64,000 nt of DNA from Pseudomonas solani (GCF_026072635.1 NZ_AP023081.1:5390501-5454500); one strand, 5' to 3'; counted from the stretch's first letter, positions 44,791-53,550 are shown. A program made the numbers and translations. Notes: generated from the sequence alone by a model not told the origin.

Positions 44791-47513
44791 TGGACGCCTC
44801 AAACGGCAGCGTCGCGCGCCTGGCCGGGGTCAGCCTGGGCTACGGCGAGACCTTCGCCCTGCGCGAGGTCGACCTGGCGATCCCGGCCAACCGCATGGTC
44901 GGGCTGATCGGCCCGGACGGCGTCGGCAAATCCAGCCTGCTGGCCTTGCTGGCCGGGGCGCGGAAGATGCAGCAGGGCGAGATCGAGGTGCTGGGCGGCG
45001 ACATGCGCTCCGCCCGCCATCGCCGCGCCATCTGCCAGCGCGTCGCCTACATGCCCCAGGGCCTGGGCAAGAACCTCTACCCGACGCTGACGGTGTTCGA
45101 GAACGTCGACTTCTTCGGCCGCCTGTTCGGCCACGACCGCGCGGAACGGGAGCGGCGCATCGACGACCTGCTGCGCAGCACCGGCCTCGACCCCTTCCGC
45201 GAGCGCCCGGCGGGCAAGCTCTCCGGTGGCATGAAGCAGAAGCTCGGCCTGTGCTGCGCGCTGATCCACGACCCGGATTTGCTGATCCTCGACGAGCCCA
45301 CCACCGGCGTCGACCCGCTGTCGCGCAACCAGTTCTGGGAGCTGATCGGCCGCATCCGCCAGGGCCGCCCCGGCATGAGCGTGCTGGTGGCCACCGCCTA
45401 TATGGAAGAGGCCGAACGCTTCGACAGCCTGGTGGCGATGGACGCCGGGCGCGTGCTGGCCACCGGCAGCCCGGCCGAGATCCGCCAGCAGACCGGCACC
45501 GACAGCCTGGAAGCGGCCTTCATCGCCCTGTTGCCGGAAGAGAAGCGCCGCGACCACCGTCGCCTGGTCATCCCGCCACTGCCCGCCGGCGAACGCGCGG
45601 TGGCCATCGAGGCGGACGGGCTGACCTGCCGCTTCGGCGATTTCGTCGCCGTGGACCGCGTCAGCTTCCGCATCGAGCGCGGGGAGATCTTCGGCTTCCT
45701 CGGCTCCAATGGTTGCGGCAAGTCCACCACCATGAAGATGCTCACCGGCCTGCTGCCCGCCAGCGAAGGCAGTTGCGCGCTGTTCGGCCAGCCGGTGGAT
45801 GCCGGCGACATGGCCACGCGGCGGCGGGTGGGCTACATGTCCCAGGCGTTCTCCCTGTACCGCGAGCTGAGCGTGCGGCAGAACCTGGTGCTGCATGCGC
45901 AGCTGTTCCACCTGCCGGCCGAGCGCATCGAGGCGCGGGTGGCGGAGATGCTCCAGCGCTTCGACCTGGCCGGCGTGGCCGACGAGTTGCCCGATGCGCT
46001 GCCGTTGGGCATCCGCCAGCGCCTGTCACTGGCGGTGGCGGTGATCCACCAGCCGGAGATCCTCATCCTCGATGAACCCACCTCAGGCGTCGACCCGGTG
46101 GCCCGCGACGGCTTCTGGGAGTTGATGATCGACCTGTCGCGCAACGATGGCGTGACCATCTTCATCTCCACCCACTTCATGAACGAGGCCGAGCGCTGCG
46201 ACCGCATCTCGCTGATGCACGCCGGCCGCGTGCTGGCCAGCGACACCCCGGCGGCGCTGGTGGCCGAGCGCGGCCTGCCGAGCCTGGAAGCCACCTTCAT
46301 CGCCTACCTGGAAGAGGCTGCCGGCACCGCCTCGGCACCCGCCAGCGCGCCGAGCGTCACCGCCAAGGCCGAAGCCCCGCGTGACCAGCGCTTCAGCCCG
46401 CAGCGGCTGTTCAGCTATGCGCGGCGCGAAGCCATGGAGCTGCGCCGCGACCCGATCCGTCTGACCTTGGCGCTGCTGGGCACCGTGCTGCTGATGTTCA
46501 TCATCGGCTACGGCATCAGCATGGATGTGGAGGACCTTTCCTATGCGGTGCTCGACCGCGACCAGACCACCACCAGCCAGGCCTACACCTTGAACCTGTC
46601 CGGTTCGCGCTACTTCATCGAGCGGGCGCCCATCCACGACTACGCCGAGCTGGACCGGCGCATGCGCAGCGGCGAGCTGAGCCTGGCCATCGAGATTCCG
46701 CCGGGCTACGGCCGCGACCTCAAGCGCGGCGCCAGCCCCGCCGTGGGTGTGTGGATCGACGGCTCCATGCCCACCCGCGCCAACACCGTGGCCGGTTATG
46801 TCCAGGGCATGCACCTGGGCTACCTCGCCGAGCTGGCCCGGCAATCCCCGGAGGGCGGCGCCCAGGCTGCCGCCAGCGTCGAGGTGCGCTACCGCTACAA
46901 CCCCGATGTGGAGAGCCTCAAGGCCATGGTGCCGGCGGTGATCCCGCTGTTGCTGATCATGATCCCGGCGATGCTCACCGCCCTCGGCGTGGTGCGCGAG
47001 AAGGAGCTGGGTTCGATCACCAACCTCTATGTCACGCCGGTCACGCGGCTGGAGTTCCTGTTGGGCAAGCAGCTGCCGTACGTGGCCATGGGCATGGTCA
47101 GCTTCCTGTTGATGGTGGCCCTGGCGGTGTTCGTGTTCGGCGTGCCGCTCAAGGGCAGCTTCGCCACCCTGGTGCTGGCGGCGCTGTGCTACGTCACGGC
47201 CGCCACCGGACTCGGCCTGTTCCTCTCCACCTTCATGCGCAGTCAGATCGCCGCCGTGTTCGGCGTGGCCATCGCCACCATGGTGCCGGCCATCCAGTTC
47301 TCCGGGCTGGTGCACCCGGTGTCGTCCCTGGAAGGGGCGGCGGCGGCGATCGGCCAGGCCTATCCCGCCACCCATTTCCTGATCATCAGCCGGGGCGTGT
47401 TCTCCAAGGCGCTGGGGTTCTCCGACCTGGCCTTCTACTTCGTCCCGCTGCTGCTGACCATTCCCTTGCTCACCCTGTTCAGCGTGCTCTCGCTGAAGAA
47501 GCAGGAGGCCTGA
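44790..47513 (+). CDS. rbbA: RbbA/YhiH-type ABC exporter: two ATPase domains fused to an ABC-2 permease
   Basis: 907 residues, close to E. coli RbbA (911). First ATPase: GPDGVGKSS (about 36-44), LSGGMKQK, LLILDEPTTG. Second ATPase: GSNGCGKST (about 307-315), a degenerate signature PLGIRQRLSL, LILDEPTSGVD. The C-terminal third is an ABC-2 permease with a first helix near residue 565, a large periplasmic loop (SGSRYFIERAP) and four or more helices. RbbA was described as a ribosome-associated ATPase in E. coli; gene context here (adaptor before, permease after) favours an export role. Start is in a TGATG overlap. Confidence 0.93.
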   Translation: MDASNGSVARLAGVSLGYGETFALREVDLAIPANRMVGLIGPDGVGKSSLLALLAGARKMQQGEIEVLGGDMRSARHRRAICQRVAYMPQGLGKNLYPTLTVFENVDFFGRLFGHDRAERERRIDDLLRSTGLDPFRERPAGKLSGGMKQKLGLCCALIHDPDLLILDEPTTGVDPLSRNQFWELIGRIRQGRPGMSVLVATAYMEEAERFDSLVAMDAGRVLATGSPAEIRQQTGTDSLEAAFIALLPEEKRRDHRRLVIPPLPAGERAVAIEADGLTCRFGDFVAVDRVSFRIERGEIFGFLGSNGCGKSTTMKMLTGLLPASEGSCALFGQPVDAGDMATRRRVGYMSQAFSLYRELSVRQNLVLHAQLFHLPAERIEARVAEMLQRFDLAGVADELPDALPLGIRQRLSLAVAVIHQPEILILDEPTSGVDPVARDGFWELMIDLSRNDGVTIFISTHFMNEAERCDRISLMHAGRVLASDTPAALVAERGLPSLEATFIAYLEEAAGTASAPASAPSVTAKAEAPRDQRFSPQRLFSYARREAMELRRDPIRLTLALLGTVLLMFIIGYGISMDVEDLSYAVLDRDQTTTSQAYTLNLSGSRYFIERAPIHDYAELDRRMRSGELSLAIEIPPGYGRDLKRGASPAVGVWIDGSMPTRANTVAGYVQGMHLGYLAELARQSPEGGAQAAASVEVRYRYNPDVESLKAMVPAVIPLLLIMIPAMLTALGVVREKELGSITNLYVTPVTRLEFLLGKQLPYVAMGMVSFLLMVALAVFVFGVPLKGSFATLVLAALCYVTAATGLGLFLSTFMRSQIAAVFGVAIATMVPAIQFSGLVHPVSSLEGAAAAIGQAYPATHFLIISRGVFSKALGFSDLAFYFVPLLLTIPLLTLFSVLSLKKQEA

Positions 47514-47516
47514 CCC

Positions 47517-48641
47517 ATGCGCAGCCTGGCCAATATCTTCCACCTGGGGCTCAAGGAGTTCCGCAGCCTGCAGCGCGACTACGCGATGCTGGTGCTGATC
47601 CTCTGGGCCTTCAGCCTGGGGGTGTACAGCTCCGCCACCGGCATTCCGGAAACCCTGCACCACGCGCCCATCGCCGTGGTCGACGAGGACCGCTCGCAGC
47701 TCTCCACGCGGTTGGTCAATGCCTTCCAGCCGCCGTACTTCCGCACCCCGGAACTCATTGACCAGGGGCGTATGGACCGGGGCATGGACACCGGGCTCTA
47801 CACCTTCACCCTGGACATCCCGCCGGACTTCCAGCGCGACGTGCTCGCCGGGCGCAACCCGGCGGTGCAGCTCAACGTCGACGCCACGCAGATGGGCCAG
47901 GCCTTCAGCGGGGCGGGGTACATCCAGAACATCGTCAACACCGAGGTCAACGAATTCGTCGCCCGTTACCGGGGCGCGAGCGCCATGCCGGCGGAGCTGG
48001 CGGTGCGCACGCTGTTCAACCCCAACCTGACCCAGGCCTGGTTCGGCGGCGTGATGGAGGTGATCAACCAGATCACCATGCTGTCGATCATCCTCACCGG
48101 CGCGGCGCTGATCCGCGAACGCGAGCACGGCACGGTGGAACACCTGCTGGTGATGCCGCTGTCGGCCTTCGAAATCATGCTGGCCAAGGTCTGGTCCATG
48201 GGCACGGTGGTGCTGGTGGCCGCGGCGCTGAGCCTGGTGTTCGTGGTGCGCGGTTGGCTGGCGGTGCCCATCGAGGGCTCCCTCGGGCTATTCCTGGTGG
48301 CAGCGGCGCTGCACCTGTTCGCCACCACCTCCATGGGCATCTTCCTTGGCACGGTCGCGCGCTCCATGCCGCAACTGGGGTTGCTGACCATCCTCGTGCT
48401 GATGCCGCTGCAGATTCTTTCCGGCGGCACCACGCCGCGGGAGAGCATGCCCGAGCTGGTGCAGCAGATCATGCTGGCGGCGCCCACCACCCATTTCGTC
48501 GCCCTGGCCCAGGGCATCCTCTATCGCGGCGCGGGGCTGGAGATCGTCTGGCCGCAGTTCCTCGCCATCATCGGCATCGGCAGTGCCTTCTTCCTCGCGG
48601 CCCTGACGCGCTTCCGCCGCACCATCACGCAGATGGCCTAA
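47517..48641 (+). CDS. yhhJ: ABC-2 type permease (YhhJ-like)
   Basis: 374-residue inner-membrane protein: one N-terminal helix (about 20-40), a periplasmic domain (to about 175) and five C-terminal helices with the ABC-2 signature ALIREREHGTVEHLLVMPLSAFEIMLAKVW. It ends the three-gene operon, 3 bp after rbbA, and should form the second half of the membrane channel together with the RbbA permease domain. Transported substrate unknown. Confidence 0.92.
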   Translation: MRSLANIFHLGLKEFRSLQRDYAMLVLILWAFSLGVYSSATGIPETLHHAPIAVVDEDRSQLSTRLVNAFQPPYFRTPELIDQGRMDRGMDTGLYTFTLDIPPDFQRDVLAGRNPAVQLNVDATQMGQAFSGAGYIQNIVNTEVNEFVARYRGASAMPAELAVRTLFNPNLTQAWFGGVMEVINQITMLSIILTGAALIREREHGTVEHLLVMPLSAFEIMLAKVWSMGTVVLVAAALSLVFVVRGWLAVPIEGSLGLFLVAAALHLFATTSMGIFLGTVARSMPQLGLLTILVLMPLQILSGGTTPRESMPELVQQIMLAAPTTHFVALAQGILYRGAGLEIVWPQFLAIIGIGSAFFLAALTRFRRTITQMA

Positions 48642-48683
48642 GCGCCAGCAGCCCACCCTGTGCCGCGGTCATTTGGGCGCGAC

Positions 48684-48921
48684 CGTAGAGCGGGGGAAAC
48701 CCGCGTGGTTGTGTGCATGAACGTGTCGGGTTGCACCCGGCCTACGGGGGGCTGGCGACTCCGCTCCCGGGCTGAAGCCCGGGCTACGCAATGCCCCAGC
48801 CCAATGCTCCGGGCCCCATGGGAGCCCACCTTGTGTTGTGGTCATACAGGCGCGCATAACCGTAGGGCGGGTGAAACCCGCGTGGCGTTGTGCATGAACG
48901 TGCCGGGTTGCACCCGACCTA
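48684..48921. repeat. REP-like palindrome island after yhhJ
   Basis: Two near-identical composite units (GTAG-AGCGGG-GAAACCCGCGTGG...CATGAACGTG-CGGGTTGCACCCG-CCTACG) about 170 bp apart with a CCCGGGCTGAAGCCCGGGCTAC palindrome between. Duplicate composite units indicate spreading as a block. No gene was found in this 293-bp gap. Confidence 0.8.
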
Positions 48922-48934
48922 CGTGGGAACGCCT

Positions 48935-49555
48935 TCAGTGCCCCAGCGCACGCGCCAGTTGCCAGGCGGCGAAGCCCAGCAGGAACAGCCCCGCCACCTG
49001 GTCGATGCGCCGTAGCAGGCGCCCGTCCAGGCGGTGGCGCACGGCGGCGACGCCCAGCGCCAGGGCCAGCCACCACAGCGCCGAACCGCAGAACACCCCG
49101 GCGACCATCAACAGCGCGTTCGCCGTGCCGGGCGCGGCGCCGGCGCCCAGGCCAGCGAAGACCGCGACGAAGGCGAGGATGGTCATGGGGTTGGTCAGGG
49201 TCAGCGCGAAGACCGAGGACAGCGCCCGCCAGCCACTGCCGGGCTCCGCCAGGCTGGCGGCTTGCCGAGTAGGCGCGGTGCGCAACAGGCGGATGCCCAT
49301 CCACGCCAGGTAACCCGCACCCAGCAATGCCAAGGGCGTGGCCAGCGCCACGAAGCCCTGGATCAGCGCCTGCACCCCGAAGGCGCCCAGGGCACCGAAG
49401 CAGGCGTCGGCCAATGCAGCGCCGAGGCCGCTGAGAAAGCCGATGCGCGCCCCATGAAGCAGGCTGCGCTGGATGCAGAGCAGGCCGACGGGCCCCACCG
49501 GCGCGGCGATGGAGAGGCCGATCAAGGCGGATTTGAAGAACAGCGCTAAGTCCAT
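48935..49555 (-). CDS. LysE/RhtB-family amino-acid exporter
   Basis: 206-residue inner-membrane protein with six hydrophobic segments. LysE signature at the start: GLSIAAPVGPVGLLCIQRSL, then GLGAALADACFGALGAFG. The TNPMTILAFVAVFAGLG segment in the middle is typical. Divergent from an Lrp/AsnC regulator gene over a 131-bp gap, the standard arrangement for substrate-induced amino-acid export. Confidence 0.93.
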   Translation of the reverse strand: MDLALFFKSALIGLSIAAPVGPVGLLCIQRSLLHGARIGFLSGLGAALADACFGALGAFGVQALIQGFVALATPLALLGAGYLAWMGIRLLRTAPTRQAASLAEPGSGWRALSSVFALTLTNPMTILAFVAVFAGLGAGAAPGTANALLMVAGVFCGSALWWLALALGVAAVRHRLDGRLLRRIDQVAGLFLLGFAAWQLARALGH

Positions 49556-49686
49556 CGGGCGGTACCGGGCAGGTGGCGGGATGGCATTATTTTGCGTGCC
49601 ACTGAAGCGGCTTTGAATGCAGAAGCTACGGTAGTTATCGTGCTTTGCCTGAAATGCTCTCGTATTTACCCGTGAGGACCTTAATC

Positions 49687-50145
49687 ATGGAGCTTGATGC
49701 CAAATCCTGGAAAATCCTCCAGGCCGTGCAGGCCGAGGGGCGGATTTCCCTCACCGAGCTGGCCAACCGGGTGGCGCTGTCCTTGCCGGCCACCTCGGAG
49801 CGCCTCAAGCGGCTGGAGGAAGCCGGGGTGATCGAGGGCTATCGCGCCTGCGTCTCCGCCGAGCAGGCGGGCTACGAGGTGATGGCGCTGATCGGCATGA
49901 CCACGCCCCAGCCGGACAAGGCGCGGCTGGTCGCCTTGTTGCAGCAGATGCCCGAGGTGCTGGAATGCCTCCACGTCACGGGGCAGGACTCGTTCGTGCT
50001 GCGGGTGGTGACGCGCAATATCCGCCACCTGGAGCGATTCGTCGGCAGCATCAATCACTTCGGCGAGACGCGCACATCCATTGTCATGTCGCAGCCGATT
50101 CCGCTGCGCCCACTGCAATCGCCGGAAGGCGTCGGGCAGGAATGA
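49687..50145 (+). CDS. Lrp/AsnC-family regulator
   Basis: 152 residues. N-terminal helix-turn-helix (LDAKSWKILQAVQAEGRISLTELANRVALSLPATSERLKRLEEAGVI pattern, residues 3-48) and C-terminal RAM ligand domain (MPEVLECLHVTGQDSFVLRVV). ATG at MELDAK with AGGA upstream. Probably controls the divergent LysE exporter in response to an amino acid. No sequence sign of a wider regulon. Confidence 0.92.
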   Translation: MELDAKSWKILQAVQAEGRISLTELANRVALSLPATSERLKRLEEAGVIEGYRACVSAEQAGYEVMALIGMTTPQPDKARLVALLQQMPEVLECLHVTGQDSFVLRVVTRNIRHLERFVGSINHFGETRTSIVMSQPIPLRPLQSPEGVGQE

Positions 50146-50179
50146 ACGCGGGATAGAGAAAGAGGGAAGGGTAGATGCA

Positions 50180-50206
50180 CTGAAGGCGCCTTATGGGCGC
50201 CTTCAG
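50180..50206 (+). terminator. hairpin terminator after the Lrp gene
   Basis: CTGAAGGCGCC-TTATG-GGCGCCTTCAG: perfect 11-bp stem, but the following T tract is weak. It separates two converging genes and may work in both directions. Confidence 0.7.
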
Positions 50207-50282
50207 CATTTACGGGCTGGGTACATCGCTCAGACCTCGCGCGTGGTTCCTGGGTCGGGTTGCAAGCTGTGCAACGGCCTGA

Positions 50283-50846
50283 TCAGGAGACGCGGAAGCC
50301 CGGGGTGCGGTCGGAGCCGTCTTCGGCAACACGGAAGCCAGGAGTGCGATCGGAACCGTCTTCAGCAACGCGGAAGCCCGGAGTGCGGTCGGAGCCATCT
50401 TCGGCAACGCGGAAGCCGGGAGTGCGGTCGGAGCCATCTTCGGCAACGCGGAAGCCGGGAGTGCGGTCGGAGCCGTCTTCGGCAACACGGAAGCCAGGGG
50501 TGCGGTCGGAACCGTCTTCAGCAACACGGAAGCCGGGAGTGCGGTCGGAGCCATCTTCGGCAACGCGGAAGCCCGGGGTGCGATCGGAGCCGTCTTCAGC
50601 AACGCGGAAGCCGGGAGTGCGATCGGAACCGTCTTCAGCGACGCGGAAGCCAGGAGTGCGAGCGGAGCCGTCTTCGGCAACACGGAAAGCAGGGGTACGG
50701 GCGGAGCCATCTTCGGCCAGGCGGTTGATGGTGCGCTCAGCGCCGCTGGCAAGGGTCTGCTGGGGCTGTGCGGCGTCCTGGGGCAGGGCGAACGCGGTAG
50801 CGGACAGGGAAGCGATGAACAGGCTGGCAAGGATTTGCTTTTTCAT
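50283..50846 (-). CDS. secreted protein made of eleven 13-residue tandem repeats, function unknown
   Basis: 187-residue precursor. Signal peptide MKKQILASLFIASLSATAFA with cleavage expected near residue 20, a short spacer (LPQDAAQPQQTLASGAERTIN), then eleven 13-residue units and RVS. The unit is RVAEDGSDRTPGF; the first two units vary (RLAEDGSARTPAF, RVAEDGSARTPGF) and the last nine are identical in protein although their DNA differs at seven or more wobble sites. No cysteine and almost no hydrophobic residues, so no classical fold is expected. Arginine starts every unit. GAGG ribosome site. An AT-rich upstream region holds TATAAT on this strand. It might be a structural repeat protein, a ligand-binding linear repeat, or a precursor cut into equal peptides; I recognise no family. 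Confidence 0.85.
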   Translation of the reverse strand: MKKQILASLFIASLSATAFALPQDAAQPQQTLASGAERTINRLAEDGSARTPAFRVAEDGSARTPGFRVAEDGSDRTPGFRVAEDGSDRTPGFRVAEDGSDRTPGFRVAEDGSDRTPGFRVAEDGSDRTPGFRVAEDGSDRTPGFRVAEDGSDRTPGFRVAEDGSDRTPGFRVAEDGSDRTPGFRVS

Positions 50847-51232
50847 TTTGGGTGCCTCGTGGTTTCAAGTGGGGTTGAAAGTGAACACGAGGCCAATGTT
50901 ACGGATGGAAAATCGATAAAAAAGTGGATACGGCTAATGGTCAACATCGATGCCGTCGATAGTTGTGTTTATTATATTTAAAAACAATGAGTTAGATATA
51001 TTTGTGGTGTGTTTTTAGGGTGCTGAAATGCGCTGTAAAAGTCTTTTTCGTTAAATGACAATAATCAATTAATTCGATTGATTGGCCTGTTCAAGCGGAT
51101 TGTTCGGCTTCCTGGCGTATCGAGTGTTCGAGGAAAACAACGCGTGTGATGGGCCCGCCGCCATCTCGTCGCGGTGTAAAGGGGCGGTCACTCAGGCTAG
51201 GCTATGGCCCTTTCCCACCATCGGATGGCGAC
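50847..51232. other. AT-rich intergenic region upstream of the repeat-protein gene and yceH
   Basis: The segment 50930-51090 is strikingly AT-rich in a GC-rich genome. It holds a TATAAT on the minus strand (50971-50976) that could serve the repeat-protein gene with a leader of about 120 bases, and a perfect dyad AATCAAT-N7-ATTGATT at 51063-51083. No gene seen. Confidence 0.6.
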
Positions 51233-51886
51233 ATGTCCAGCGAGATCGAAACCCCCTTCAGCAACGAGCCCCTTTCCGCCGTCGAGGTCCGCCTGCTCGG
51301 CAGCCTCATCGAGAAGCAGGCCACCACGCCGGAGTCCTACCCGCTGACCCTCAATGCCCTGGTGCTGGCCAGCAACCAGAAGACCAGCCGCGAACCGGTG
51401 ATGAACCTGACCGCCGGCCAGGTGGGGCAGGGCATGCGCAGCCTCGAAGGGCGCAGTTTGGCGCGCCTGGTCATGGGCAGCCGCGCCGACCGCTGGGAGC
51501 AACGTGCCGAGAAGACCCTGGAGCTGGTGCATGGCCAGCTGATCCTGCTCGGCCTGTTGCTGCTGCGCGGCCCGCAGACCCTCAACGAGCTGCTCACCCG
51601 CAGCAGCCGCATGCATGAGTTCGACGATGTCGAGCAGGTGCAGCACAACCTCGAACGCCTCGTCGCCCGCGGGCTGGTTACGCTGATTCCGCGCCAGGCT
51701 GGCCAGCGCGAAGACCGCTACATGCACCTGCTGGGCGAGAAGGGCGACCTGGAAGAGCTGCTGGCCGCGCGCCAGAGCGCCCCGGAGCGCAGTGAAAGCC
51801 GTGCCGGCAGCGATGCACGCATCGAGCAGCTGGAAGCCCGCGTCGCCGAACTCGAAGAGCGCCTGGCGCAACTCGAGGCGCGTTGA
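51233..51886 (+). CDS. yceH: YceH family (DUF480) protein
   Basis: 217 residues. Two winged-helix domains: LSAVEVRLLGSLIEKQATTPESYPLTLNAL at the start and LLLLRGPQTLNELLTRSSRMHEF in the middle. It ends with a short acidic coiled coil (IEQLEARVAELEERLAQLEAR). The family is conserved in gamma-proteobacteria without a firm role, although the fold suggests DNA binding. ATG at MSSEIETP. Confidence 0.92.
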   Translation: MSSEIETPFSNEPLSAVEVRLLGSLIEKQATTPESYPLTLNALVLASNQKTSREPVMNLTAGQVGQGMRSLEGRSLARLVMGSRADRWEQRAEKTLELVHGQLILLGLLLLRGPQTLNELLTRSSRMHEFDDVEQVQHNLERLVARGLVTLIPRQAGQREDRYMHLLGEKGDLEELLAARQSAPERSESRAGSDARIEQLEARVAELEERLAQLEAR

Positions 51887-51985
51887 GCCCCATCTGCGCA
51901 ACTCTTTGTCGCTTGGCGCGTTTCCCAGGGATGTCCGACCTGCCATCCTTGCGCGCAACCCTGATCCACAGCCTTTGAGGTAGCC

Positions 51986-53116
51986 ATGAAAATCAGCTCG
52001 GACTTCGATAGCGGCAATATCGAGGTAAAGGACGCCAGCAACCCCCAGCACGTACTGTTGGCGATGCGCCCGGACCTCAAGAGCCATCACTTCCAGTGGT
52101 TCCACTTCAAGGTCGAGGGCCTCACCCCCGGCCAGCGTCACGACTTCAGCCTGGTGAACGCCGGGCAGTCCGCCTATGCCCATGCCTGGACCGGCTACAA
52201 CGCCGCCGCCTCCTACGACCACGTCAACTGGTTCCGCGTGCCCAGCCACTTCGACGAGAAGGGCCTGCACTTCGGCCTGCAGCCCCGTGAAGGGCAGATC
52301 TGGTTCGCCTACTTCGAGCCCTACAGCCGCGAGCGCCACGATCGCCTGATCGCCGACGCCCTGGCCAATGCCGGCGCCGAGCTGTTCGCCACCGGCAAGA
52401 GCATCGAGGGCCGCGACATCCAACTGTTGCGCGTCAGCCGCAACCCGGCGGCCCAGCGCAAGGTCTGGATCATCGCCCAGCAGCACCCCGGCGAGCACAT
52501 GGCCGAGTGGTTCATGGAGGGCATCATCGAGCGCCTCAAGGGCAAGGCCGATGCCGAGCTGGAAGAGCTGCTGGCCAAGGCCGACCTCTACCTGGTGCCG
52601 AACATGAACCCCGATGGCGCCTTCCGTGGCCACCTGCGCACCAACGCAGCCGGCAAGGACCTCAACCGCGCCTGGCAGTCGGCCAGCGAGGCCGAGAGCC
52701 CCGAGGTGTTCTTCGTCCAGCAGCAGATGCGCAAGGTGGGTGTCGACCTGTTCCTCGACATCCACGGCGACGAGGAAATCCCCCATGTGTTCACCGCCGG
52801 CTGCGAAGGCAACCCCGGCTACAGCAAGCGCCTGGAACGCCTGGAAGACGAGTTCCGCAACCGCCTGGTGGATATCGGCGCCGATTTCCAGACCCGCTAC
52901 GGCTACCCGAAGGACGAGCCCGGCAAGGCCAACACCACACTGGCCTGCAACGCCGTGGGCATGGAGTTCGATTGCCTGTCGTTCACCATCGAGATGCCGT
53001 TCAAGGACCACGACGACAACCCCAACCGGGAAACCGCCTGGGACGGCAAGCGCTCCATGAAGCTCGGCCAGGACGTGATCAGCGTCGCCGCCGCCATGGT
53101 CGACGGCCTGCGCTGA
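51986..53116 (+). CDS. M14-family zinc carboxypeptidase (cytosolic carboxypeptidase type)
   Basis: 376 residues without a signal peptide. An N-terminal beta-sandwich domain (about 1-110) typical of cytosolic carboxypeptidases precedes the M14 domain. Zinc ligands are H167, E170 (QQHPGEH) and H260 (LDIHGDEE); N226-R228 (LNRAW) bind the substrate carboxylate; the general-base glutamate is in FTIEMPF near residue 333. Members remove C-terminal residues, often glutamate, from peptides. Natural substrate unknown. Followed by a strong terminator. Confidence 0.92.
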   Translation: MKISSDFDSGNIEVKDASNPQHVLLAMRPDLKSHHFQWFHFKVEGLTPGQRHDFSLVNAGQSAYAHAWTGYNAAASYDHVNWFRVPSHFDEKGLHFGLQPREGQIWFAYFEPYSRERHDRLIADALANAGAELFATGKSIEGRDIQLLRVSRNPAAQRKVWIIAQQHPGEHMAEWFMEGIIERLKGKADAELEELLAKADLYLVPNMNPDGAFRGHLRTNAAGKDLNRAWQSASEAESPEVFFVQQQMRKVGVDLFLDIHGDEEIPHVFTAGCEGNPGYSKRLERLEDEFRNRLVDIGADFQTRYGYPKDEPGKANTTLACNAVGMEFDCLSFTIEMPFKDHDDNPNRETAWDGKRSMKLGQDVISVAAAMVDGLR

Positions 53117-53139
53117 CTGCCGCTGCGCCCTTGTGAAAA

Positions 53140-53174
53140 CGCCGCCTTCCCGACAACGGGGAGGCGGCGTTTTT
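53140..53174 (+). terminator. rho-independent terminator of the carboxypeptidase gene
   Basis: CGCCGCCT / AGGCGGCG stem with an internal CCCG/CGGG extension, followed by five T, 24 bp after the stop. Confidence 0.9.
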
Positions 53175-53187
53175 CGTTGTGGCTGCA

Positions 53188-53537
53188 TCGCGGATGAATC
53201 CGCTCCCACGGCCCTCGCTCCTGGGGCTACCCGTAGGTTGGGCTGAGGTACGAAGTCCAACAGGCGGGGCCGGACCTTGCCAAGATCCTTCCGCTTGGCA
53301 CGTCTGTAGGAGCGGGCTCTGCTCGCGAAGCTGGCGGCGCTATGCGTCGCTTGGCGAATGAATTGCCTATGTCTGCGTTAGCTGCTTTGGTTTTGAAGCA
53401 AACGCGTAAGCACGGTGCTTTCCTGGCGCCCAAGGGTTTCTGCCACCGCATGGGTTTCGCTTCGCTCGCGGAACGCCGCCCGACGCATCCTACGAAAGCC
53501 GCCACCCCCTAGTGCGTAGCCCGGGCTTCAGCCCGGG
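53188..53537. repeat. REP-like palindrome island
   Basis: Includes GCGGATGAATCCGCTCCCAC, a GTAGGTTGGGCTGAGGTACG unit, GTAGGAGCGGGCTCTGCTCGCGAA, and GTAGCCCGGGCTTCAGCCCGGG. Four stem families lie together in the 434-bp gap between converging genes; no gene seen. Confidence 0.8.
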
Positions 53538-53550
53538 AATGCCAGGGGCA

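Noticed and set aside
50283..50720. CRISPR-like array of 39-bp units
   Set aside because: Units are contiguous without spacers and differ only at codon third positions; this is a coding tandem repeat.
50260..50919. Long open frame on the plus strand opposite the repeat-protein gene, encoding a TRKPGVRSEPSSA-type repeat
   Set aside because: A 39-bp period keeps all frames open. This frame lacks a signal peptide and ribosome site, while the minus-strand gene has both.
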